Shown in pieces: positions 7,962 to 15,800 of a stretch of 41,620 nucleotides of DNA. A model generated the notes under the pieces. The model had not been told where the DNA came from and made no database searches. It saw nothing but the letters and a program-made list of their open reading frames with translations. The position numbers and the translations under genes were made by a program. The stretch is from an uncultured Saprospiraceae bacterium (lineage in GTDB: Bacteria > Bacteroidota > Bacteroidia > Chitinophagales > Saprospiraceae), in assembly GCA_937941765.1 (NCBI GenBank), contig CALDGQ010000020.1, positions 1 to 41,620 of the forward strand. The letters are read 5' to 3'. Each line of letters starts with the position of its first letter. Within the stretch, counting starts at the first letter, position 1.

Positions 7962-8381
7962 TCAGACATTCCATTCTTTTCCAGTTCGATAGACAGTGCC
8001 TTTGAAAAGTGCTACTATTTCATTGTCTTGATTTTTTACTTCGACTTGATAGATTCCTGTTTTTCTAGTTAGGTTTTTTTCAATTGCTTCTGCAGTGATG
8101 GTGTCTCCTGCTTTTAGTGATTTAGTGTGAGAAATAGAAGTTTCGATAGAAACGGCGTGGATGCCTCGTGAGTTGGAAGCGAAGGCGAATGCACTATCTG
8201 CGAATGAAAAAGTAATGCCACCATGAGCGATATCGAAACCATTTGTCATTTCTTTTCGAATTGTCATTTGGACTTTGGAATAGCCAGGCCCTTCTTTTAA
8301 TCTTTTGATTCCTAGCCATTGACTAAAATCATCCTTGGCAAACATGGCATCAATTATCTTTGTTTCGATTGACTTTTCCAT
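7962..8381 (-). CDS. paaI: hydroxyphenylacetyl-CoA thioesterase PaaI
   Basis: 139-residue single hotdog-fold thioesterase of the PaaI family. The signature NGFDIAHGGITFSFADSAFA (about 48-67) holds the His-Gly-Gly turn and the catalytic Asp in FADSAFAFASNSRG. A downstream strand, SIETSISHTKSLKAGDTITA, lines the CoA-binding groove. PaaI is known to hydrolyse hydroxyphenylacetyl-CoA and so release CoA trapped by off-pathway products. The start ATG at 8381 is 10 bp after the stop of the Kelch protein gene, which puts it in one operon with paaG and paaH. Length is normal for the family. Confidence 0.93.
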   Translation of the reverse strand: MEKSIETKIIDAMFAKDDFSQWLGIKRLKEGPGYSKVQMTIRKEMTNGFDIAHGGITFSFADSAFAFASNSRGIHAVSIETSISHTKSLKAGDTITAEAIEKNLTRKTGIYQVEVKNQDNEIVALFKGTVYRTGKEWNV

Positions 8382-8391
8382 GTTAGTAGTA

Positions 8392-9693
8392 TTAATGTTG
8401 GATTAGAATTTTTTCAGAATGAGTTGTAGTTCCATTTTTCTTTATTGAAAGAATGTATAGTCCGTTTTCAAAATTTGACACATCTATTGTTGTATTTTCA
8501 AATGCTCTTTTTGATTGCAAATTTTGACCTAAAACATTTGACACTTCAATTTCAAAAAAACCTTTGTAATTGATGTGCAATACTTCTTCAACCGGATTGG
8601 GAAAAGCTTTAAAAAATGGAGAAGTTATATTTTCAGTTGGGACAATTTGGGCCATATTGATAAGCCACGTTTGGTCTGTCACTTCTGGACCATTGACCAT
8701 TCCCCCAGCGATAGCAAATTCAGTGTTAGAATATTTTGCAATACCTCGAAGATCCATAATTGGAGGAACTTGTGTGAAGGTCTCTTGCACTTCTGTCAGT
8801 GGCCAAGTAGGATCGTATCGTATTACTTTATCAGTGGGGACAACTGGATTTCCATTAGAATAAGCAAGTCCATCGAAGTTGTATGTTTTTTCTGAACCAC
8901 CAATCCAATAGGCTTGATCTTCATAGGTGAAAGAAGCTGGTCGATAAGCAATGGCATCGAGATTCGTTTCACCAGTCCAAGTAATTTGGGTTGGATCATT
9001 TGGGTTGATGACACCTTTTCGGAAATGCCGAGCTGCTGCAAATGCACTTGAAATTTTTGCACCTCCTAAATAATAAATAGTATCACCAATGATCGTCCCG
9101 TTTGAGCCAAAGACTTTGAAATTTCCTTCATTTGGAACAGGGGTTCCGACACTCCAAGTATCCGTAGATGGGTTGTAAATTTGAACATCCGTTACATTTG
9201 TTGTATTGCTCCAACCAGTAATCACATAAATCAAACTATCTCTCCAAACTGTTTGTACTTGGTCATCTATTGCAACAGGTATATCTGCTCCATCGTCTTC
9301 AAAACTCAATGTCTCTGGATTAAATACATGCACCTTGTTAGAAGATATTTCGTTGAAATTTTCATCAACATGATAACCACCGATGATATAAATTTTATTT
9401 TTCACTGTACTTGCAGAAGCAGCAATTTTTCCACCATTCGGATCTACTACTGGGGACATTATCATCCATTGTTCTGAATCTGCATTGTAGAAAAAGGTTT
9501 TCAAATGAATACCACTAGGTTCTTTTGTTGCATCAATTCCACAAAAAGAAAAAATATGGTTTTTGTTGTTCACAGTTCCGTGAGTTACTGCATTGTTACT
9601 AACTGGTTCTGGAAGATTGGGAAGTGGAGTAAATGATTGTGCGGCTAATTGAAATGCGCTTATCAAAAAAAGAAAATGGAGTAATGACTTCAT
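8392..9693 (-). CDS. secreted Kelch-repeat protein with T9SS sorting tail
   Basis: 433 residues. Residues 1-18 form a signal peptide (MKSLLHFLFLISAFQLAAQS). Residues about 20-345 carry Kelch-type beta-propeller blades: repeated strand-GG-strand units such as NKIYIIGGYHVDENFNE, DTIYYLGGAKISS, DQAYWIGGSEKTYNFDG and TEFAIAGGMVNGPEV, each with hydrophobic-Y-x-x-GG and a later W or Y. From about 358 a Por/T9SS type A tail starts with FFKAFPNPVEEVLHINYKG and ends with the usual S-E-K-I-L-I strand. The protein should be exported by the Sec system and then sorted by T9SS to the surface. It is odd here: it lies 26 bp after paaH and 10 bp before paaI, inside the paa operon. Its ligand is unknown. Confidence 0.85.
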   Translation of the reverse strand: MKSLLHFLFLISAFQLAAQSFTPLPNLPEPVSNNAVTHGTVNNKNHIFSFCGIDATKEPSGIHLKTFFYNADSEQWMIMSPVVDPNGGKIAASASTVKNKIYIIGGYHVDENFNEISSNKVHVFNPETLSFEDDGADIPVAIDDQVQTVWRDSLIYVITGWSNTTNVTDVQIYNPSTDTWSVGTPVPNEGNFKVFGSNGTIIGDTIYYLGGAKISSAFAAARHFRKGVINPNDPTQITWTGETNLDAIAYRPASFTYEDQAYWIGGSEKTYNFDGLAYSNGNPVVPTDKVIRYDPTWPLTEVQETFTQVPPIMDLRGIAKYSNTEFAIAGGMVNGPEVTDQTWLINMAQIVPTENITSPFFKAFPNPVEEVLHINYKGFFEIEVSNVLGQNLQSKRAFENTTIDVSNFENGLYILSIKKNGTTTHSEKILIQH

Positions 9694-9719
9694 GCAGGTA
9701 AATATTTAGAACAAATGCT

Positions 9720-10895
9720 TTATGCTGTTTCTTTCTGAGTTTGATAAAAAGTTTTTCCTTCTTTGGCCATTCTTCTCAACAACGGTGAACATCTGTATCT
9801 AGATTCTCTATACTCATCAAACAATCGATCCAATGTGTCTACACAATGTTGGATTCCTTTTTCATCAGCCCATTTGAGTAATCCTTTTGGATAGTTGACA
9901 CCTTTTTCCATAGCCGTATCAATATCATCTCTAGAAGCAATTCGAAGATACAATGCATCCGCTGCTTCATTTATCAACATCACTACAATTCTCCAAACAA
10001 TGTGATTACCCAACTCCATATCCTTATTGGGTTCTGGATTGACAGCACCTTCACTGTAATCATAAAAACCTCTTCCAGATTTTCTACCTAGATAACCTGC
10101 ATCTACCATTTGCTTTTGAACGAAGGACGGCTTGTATCTCTCATCATAATAGAATGCTTCAAAAACGGTTTGTGTTACTTTGTAATTAATATCATTTCCG
10201 ATGTAATCCATTAAAGTAAAAGGTCCCATTCTGAATCCACCTATTTCCTTCATTGCCCAGTCAATCGTTGCTGCATCTGCAAATCCTTCTTCGTAGATTC
10301 TACAAGCTTCACCATAAAAAGGTCGTGCTACTCTATTGACGATAAAACCAGGTGTATCTTTTGCAATTACGGTAAGCTTACCCCATTTTTCAATCAGGTT
10401 GCTACATTTTTCTGTGACTTCACTGCTTGTTTGAATAGCAGGAATAATTTCTACCAATTTCATCAAAGGTGCAGGATTGAAAAAGTGAATCCCGATTACA
10501 CGTGAAGGATCATCGCAAGCAGCAGCAATTGCACCGACAGCCAATGAAGAGGTGTTGGTAGCCAAAATACAATCTTCAGTAACTACGTCTTCTAATTGTT
10601 CGAAAACAGCTTTTTTTATTTTAATATCTTCAATGATTGCTTCGATAATTAATCCACAATCTTTATAGGCAGATGTATTGTCAACAAAATAAATTCTTCC
10701 AAAAATTGCTTTTGCAGTTGGATCATCGATACGACCTTTTTCAACTAATCGATTCAAGATTTTCAGTAAACCGTCGCTTGCTCTTTTTAATGCATCTGGA
10801 TTTTTGTCAAAAAGAATAACATCATGTCCTGCAGTTGCTGCCACTTGTGCAATCCCTGCTCCCATTGACCCGGATCCTAGTACTCCTATTGTCAT
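9720..10895 (-). CDS. paaH: 3-hydroxyadipyl-CoA dehydrogenase (3-hydroxyacyl-CoA dehydrogenase)
   Basis: 391 residues. The N-terminal NAD-binding Rossmann domain starts with TIGVLGSGSMGAGIAQVAA (GxGxMG) and has Asp at the end of strand two (VILFDKN). The family motif for the catalytic His-Glu region is visible in IGIHFFNPAPLMKLVEIIP, and DTPGFIVNRVARPFYGEA (about 188-205) is the domain junction. A C-terminal 3HCDH helical domain follows, with GGFRMGPFTLMDYIG, then a second partial copy (about 300-391), as in long PaaH-type enzymes. It oxidises 3-hydroxyadipyl-CoA with NAD to 3-oxoadipyl-CoA, the substrate of PaaJ. The start is 38 bp after paaG. Confidence 0.93.
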   Translation of the reverse strand: MTIGVLGSGSMGAGIAQVAATAGHDVILFDKNPDALKRASDGLLKILNRLVEKGRIDDPTAKAIFGRIYFVDNTSAYKDCGLIIEAIIEDIKIKKAVFEQLEDVVTEDCILATNTSSLAVGAIAAACDDPSRVIGIHFFNPAPLMKLVEIIPAIQTSSEVTEKCSNLIEKWGKLTVIAKDTPGFIVNRVARPFYGEACRIYEEGFADAATIDWAMKEIGGFRMGPFTLMDYIGNDINYKVTQTVFEAFYYDERYKPSFVQKQMVDAGYLGRKSGRGFYDYSEGAVNPEPNKDMELGNHIVWRIVVMLINEAADALYLRIASRDDIDTAMEKGVNYPKGLLKWADEKGIQHCVDTLDRLFDEYRESRYRCSPLLRRMAKEGKTFYQTQKETA

Positions 10896-10933
10896 TTTTT
10901 TAGTAGTAATTAGTTAGTAAAAAGTAGTTAGTA

Positions 10934-11713
10934 TTACTCGCCTGTAAATTCTGGTTTACGTTTTTCGATGAATGCTTTGATTCCTTCTTGGTAATCGCTG
11001 GTCATAGAAGCAGTTGTTTGCAATTGTTCTTCGATTGCTAATTGTTTAGACAATTCATTGAACAACGATTTATTAAGTGCACGTTTTGTGTAACCCAATC
11101 CTTTTGTTGGCAGACTAGCTAACTTTGTAGCAATTCGTTTTACTTCATTTTGATAATCTTCAGCAGCAACCGCTTTATAGATCATTCCCATTTCTTGCGC
11201 TTCTTTGGCCATCACTTTATCTCCCAACATCATCAATGCAGATGCTCTTTGAAAACCAATTAATCTTGGCAAAAAGAAAGTTCCGCCACTATCTGGAATC
11301 AGTCCGATTTTACTGAACGCCTGAATAAAAGAAGCATTTTCGTGTGCGATGACGACATCACACGCGAGTGCAATGTTAGCACCTGCACCTGCTGCTACTC
11401 CGTTTACGGCAGCTACAACTGGTTTTTCGATTTCACGAATTAATTCTATGATTGGATTAAAATGGTCTGAAACGATTGCTGATAAATCAACTTTTGTTTC
11501 AGGATCTGTAAGTTCTTTGATGTCTTGTCCTGCGCAATAAGCTTTACCACTTCCTGTGATAATAATACATCTTACTTTGGGATCACTTTCAAATTCCTTC
11601 AATGTTTTTTGCACCATCAAAGCCATTTCTTTATTGAAGCTATTGAATGAATCTGCGCGATTGAAGGTTAATGTTGCGATTCCGTCTTGTATACTATATA
11701 GTACCGGTTCCAT
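10934..11713 (-). CDS. paaG: ring-1,2-epoxyphenylacetyl-CoA isomerase (oxepin-forming)
   Basis: 259 residues from the ATG at 11713. The frame stays open to a TTG at 11743, but those ten codons overlap a TAAATTTG promoter-like box, and MEPVLYSIQDG matches the usual PaaG N-terminus. Crotonase fold: GKAYCAGQDIKEL (oxyanion hole 1), NGVAAGAGANIALACDVVIA (oxyanion hole 2), and the PaaG hallmark IGLIPDSGGTFFLPRLIG. As in known PaaG proteins the first crotonase Glu is absent (GAGANIALA), while Asp in LIPDSGG is kept. The enzyme isomerises epoxyphenylacetyl-CoA to oxepin-CoA, the step between PaaABCE and PaaZ. It is the first gene of the left paa block. Confidence 0.94.
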   Translation of the reverse strand: MEPVLYSIQDGIATLTFNRADSFNSFNKEMALMVQKTLKEFESDPKVRCIIITGSGKAYCAGQDIKELTDPETKVDLSAIVSDHFNPIIELIREIEKPVVAAVNGVAAGAGANIALACDVVIAHENASFIQAFSKIGLIPDSGGTFFLPRLIGFQRASALMMLGDKVMAKEAQEMGMIYKAVAAEDYQNEVKRIATKLASLPTKGLGYTKRALNKSLFNELSKQLAIEEQLQTTASMTSDYQEGIKAFIEKRKPEFTGE

Positions 11714-11730
11714 GTGTATTTGTTTTTTTG

Positions 11731-11738
11731 CAAATTTA
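11731..11738 (-). promoter_or_regulatory. possible -7 box (TAAATTTG) of the paaG operon
   Basis: A perfect TAnnTTTG match reads on the minus strand here, 18 bp upstream of the chosen paaG start. No clear TTTG lies 19-21 bp further upstream, so the promoter would have a weak -33 region, and the leader would be only a few bases to about ten. Confidence 0.35.
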
Positions 11739-11746
11739 ACCAATTT

Positions 11747-11815
11747 AAGTGTAAAGTGATACGTGTAGCGTGATGAGTGGCTTCACTTTACACTTTAAAC
11801 TTAAACGCTCTACAC
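11747..11815. repeat. interleaved inverted repeats in the divergent paaG/protease gap
   Basis: Arm pair one is perfect: AAGTGTAAAGTGA (11747-11759) and TCACTTTACACTT (11783-11795). Arm pair two interleaves with it: GTGTAGCGT (11763-11771) and ACGCTCTACAC (11805-11815), complementary with a 2-nt bulge. The order is therefore 1, 2, 1', 2', a pseudoknot-like arrangement. The rest of the 240-bp gap (to 11953) shows no gene. Confidence 0.7.
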
Positions 11816-11953
11816 TTTTTTTATCTGCCATATTGTAAAAGAATAAAATTCAACCTACCATTACTGTCAGGGCAATCTAAAAATTGTAGACAAAGTGTCG
11901 TAAAAAATGTGATGGTATAATCTTTTCAGTAACAATTAGAAATAACAACAGCT

Positions 11954-12646
11954 ATGTACGAAAAAGCGATACAAAAAGTAAAAGGTTCCATCTTCCCGAT
12001 ATTTAGTTCTGGACCTCAATCCATGCGGGTTTTGGGGACTGGATTTTTTATTGATGAAGCGGGTCATTTTTTGACTGCGGATCATGTTATACAAGCCAAT
12101 CCAAAAGGCCATAAGTTGGGACATCTTGGCAATATTCCTTTTGTCAAATTCAAGAATAAGCAACCGGCTGAAATGGAGATTATTTATCGAGATGCTAGCA
12201 AAGACTTGGCGTTGGGAAAATTGCATACCGATCTACTTCCTCCTCTTTCATTTGCTGACCAAAGTCCTAATATTGGAGCATCGATTGGTTTGTGTGGTTA
12301 TCCTTTTCCAAATATTCAAAAAAATGTAAATGGCGTAACTGGATTGTTTGATGTTTCTGCTGTTAGACAATATTGGCAACCAACTATTTTGATGGATCAT
12401 GTCAAACCAGGATTAATTTTCAACAAACCCTTTCATAGTTTTTTGACACAACATTCTTCTTTACCAGGTATGAGCGGTGGCCCTGTTTTCAATATGGATG
12501 GTGATGTTGTTGGTGTAGATTTAGCAAATTATACACGTAAGGTTCCGAGAACGAACAAAGTGATTTCACAGGTTGAAAATGGAATTGGCATATCAATGAA
12601 TGATGTGAAATCATTTGTGAATGAGGTGTTGGCTTTGAAAGTTTAA
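11954..12646 (+). CDS. trypsin-like serine protease, cytoplasmic type
   Basis: 230-residue S1-family-like (DegP/trypsin fold) protease. The catalytic triad is complete: His44 in GHFLTADHVIQ, Asp84 in ASKDLALGKL and Ser174 in LPGMSGGPVFNMDG. The opening GTGFFIDEAGH is the usual first strand pair. No signal peptide, lipobox, membrane anchor or PDZ domain is visible, so it should act in the cytoplasm or be exported without a leader. The protein ends in a helix (MNDVKSFVNEVL). It is the only plus-strand gene in the left 38 kb. It faces away from paaG, and its 3' end converges on the large surface-protein genes with a hairpin in between. Substrate unknown. Confidence 0.85.
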   Translation: MYEKAIQKVKGSIFPIFSSGPQSMRVLGTGFFIDEAGHFLTADHVIQANPKGHKLGHLGNIPFVKFKNKQPAEMEIIYRDASKDLALGKLHTDLLPPLSFADQSPNIGASIGLCGYPFPNIQKNVNGVTGLFDVSAVRQYWQPTILMDHVKPGLIFNKPFHSFLTQHSSLPGMSGGPVFNMDGDVVGVDLANYTRKVPRTNKVISQVENGIGISMNDVKSFVNEVLALKV

Positions 12647-12708
12647 ATGAGATTTTGAGTTTTGATTGAAGAAGATTTATACACAAAGTCGAAATCTAAA
12701 CCGTTTTG

Positions 12709-12766
12709 AATTGCTTGATCCTTCGACATATTAGCTGAAGCCAAAAACTCAGGACGACAAGCAATT
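12709..12766. terminator. hairpin between convergent genes
   Basis: Stem AATTGCTTG (12709-12717) pairs with CAAGCAATT (12758-12766). The inside reads ATCCTTCGAC...CTCAGGACGA, a decayed form of an intergenic palindrome type (CCTTCGAC...CTCAGGATGAC) common in Bacteroidota. It sits between the stops of the protease gene and the 1767-residue gene and may end transcription from both sides. Nothing else is visible in the 161-bp gap. Confidence 0.55.
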
Positions 12767-12807
12767 TTCAGTATTTTGAGAAGTCAAAACTAAACAAACT
12801 ATCACAT

Positions 12808-15800
12808 TTATTCTCTCACTTTTACAAACTGTTTTGAAAGTACTTTTCCTTTGGACTTTTGAATTGCAACAATATAAGTACCAGCATTTATATTCGAGAT
12901 ATCAATACCAACTGTATTATCACCAATCATTGCATCCGTAGGAAATTTCATCAATTCTGTTCCATTAAGATTTGAAATAGTAATCCATACAACCGACTCT
13001 TTTTTGTTTATAAAACTGACATTTAAATTAGATGATTTAAAACCAATAGGATTCGGATATAAATTTAGATTTGAGATTTGGTTTTCGCAACTTGTACTAA
13101 CCAATATGATATCTGTGTATTTATAGGTTCCATCCAGATTGAGCATTTTCAATCTATAAAACATTTCTCCGTTGATATTTTCATCGGTATAACTATATCC
13201 GGTTGTTCCAGTTAGTTTCAATGAAAGTATTTGTTGAACAAATTCGAAATCAATTCCATTGGTACTTCTCTCAACAATATAATGACTAAAATCAGTTTCA
13301 GATTCGGATGACCATTGCAACAAAGCATTGCAACCATTGTCTTGCACCTCAAAAGAAGAAACGGCAACTGGCAAAGCATTTTTATTAATTGTTATTGCTG
13401 CGGTACCTCCAGAAAATCCATTGATACCATTGAATTGAATGTGATTTTTTCCATTTCCTGTTTGACCTGCTAATCCATCTGCACTATTAACTCCTAATGC
13501 ACTGGTAGTGGCATTTCGTAAACTGGTAATACTATTTGGTAACAACAAACTTCCTTGAGCATCAATATCTGCGTCAACATCGAAAGCATTTCTTTTAAAC
13601 CAGTAAACATCTGATATTGTTGGGAGGGTTCCACCCCAAACTGTTGCTTGTGCAATAGCTGCATCAATGATTTCTTTAAATTCTTCTTCTGGAAAATAGA
13701 AACGAATATTTACAGTAGTTGGATTTCCTGAAGCATCTTCTAATGGTGCATCATTCACAGTTCTAACAAACCAATCTCGTGACATCACATACGTTGCATC
13801 ACTAGCAGACACTGCATAACGATCACTAGGTACATCTTCCACTCTCAGTTCGATATACTCAATTGGGGTGACATTGGTTCCATGTTCGATTGCGAATAAA
13901 TATTCATCAGGATCCATTGGGTTATAATAATATCTCCAAGATCCGAATTCACAATAATCAGCACAACGAATCACTCCATTTTGCTGGACCATTGAAATAT
14001 GATTGACATATGTTTTTAAATTTTGAACGGTATCTTGGTAGAAATAATTTGTTGTTTGACCTGGTTTAGAAATAGCTCCATTGGTGATTGCATATTGAAC
14101 TAAAGGAATCGAACAATCAGGTTCATTTTGTAATCCGAAATCTAATGTATAATATGCTTTTGGATTCGATGTATTGTCGATAACGCCATTGATTGGTTGA
14201 CCATGATCCGATTCTATCCAGTTAGGATCTCCAGCTGTTCCACCTCCTGCAACAATCGTAATTACACTACTTTGAATTATATCTGATGCTATTTCCACTA
14301 CTCCATTATCATCATTGTCATCTGTATTTGGCGTAGTTGAAGATGCAATATCATCTGTTGAGATGATTCCATTTGGCAATTCTAATTCTACATAATAATC
14401 GTTTGGTGTAAGGCCAGTAAATACAAATTTACCATTGGCATCTGTGATGGTTGAATCCAATAGAGCACTTGTGGTTGCATCATACAAATACAACATTACA
14501 TTTGCAACAACACCTTCTCCAGCATCATTTATACCGTTACCGTTTGTATCGAGCCAAACTTGATTTCCCAATGAGTACGGCATAACTATACCAGCATCGA
14601 CGTGATCTACAATTTGATTACTAGTTGGTGTAATAGCGAATGTTGTTCCTGTTATTGGATCTACATCACTATCTATTGTATCATCGGCACCTGCATCTTG
14701 CGGACTTGTAATTGGGTTGTTAATTCCAGGTACCACATTGACATAATAATCTAAATTAGGTTCTAAATTTCCGAAAATATAATCTCCATTCACATCTGTA
14801 TAGGTGGTAGCAATGACAAACTGAGCAGCATCTAATAAATTTACTTGAATTCCTTCAACACCTAGCTCTCCTCCATTTTGGATCCCATCATTTGTCAATT
14901 CATCCCATACCGTTCCTATAATAGTAGCTGGGTCTGTAAGTGGTAGAACTAGTCCAACATCATGATTACAAGTATAATCAAAACCTTCAACTATGATGGG
15001 CCCAATGATTCCATCAGCAGTGACATCTGAATCTTCATTATCATTGGTAGCTTGATTACTTACGGTAAATAAATATCCACCTGCACCTAAGAAAGTAATT
15101 TCCAAATTGTACAAACCTGGAGGGACGTCGGTAAAACTATAAAGGCCTAAAATATCTGTTGTGTCAATTGCGATGGTTACTCCATTCACATCCACTAATT
15201 CAACCATCACAGAATCCATTGGTAATTCACTTCCATCTTGATCTCCTTCATTGTCGGCATCCTCCCAAGCATATCCGCAAATAGTTGCTGGTTGATAAAA
15301 TCCAATATCCAAATTTGTAATTGTTGTTCCTTCCATTCCAGTCGTAAAAAGTATTTCAGGATAAACTGTTGCAAATAGTCCACTACCATCACCAGTTACT
15401 GCATCGGAATCCAAATCGTCATTTGTGCCCATATCTGCATTTGTCAAAATCAAATTTGTTAATGGCCCTCCACTCTGATAAGTATCGGGATCATCCAATC
15501 TAATGTAATAGTCTGTGTTGGGATCTAATCCTGAAAAAGAATAATAACCACTTGCATCCGTGATTACTGTTTGTGGAATTCCACTTATTAAAACGGCATT
15601 TCCAGTATCGTCGTAAAGACTTATAGTTACACCAGATAATGGTAACTCTCCACCATCTTGGATTCCATTTGCATTAGCATCCAACCAAACATAATCCCCA
15701 ATTGAAACATTGATCGCTGGATCTAGCATTTGCAGATTTACTTTTAAAGGTTCGCTACTAAAGAGTTCATCACCATCCGTTTCAGTTGCAGTAATGGCAA

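Noticed and set aside
11714..11743. Longer TTG start for paaG
   Set aside because: The added codons overlap a promoter-like box, and the internal ATG fits the known PaaG N-terminus.
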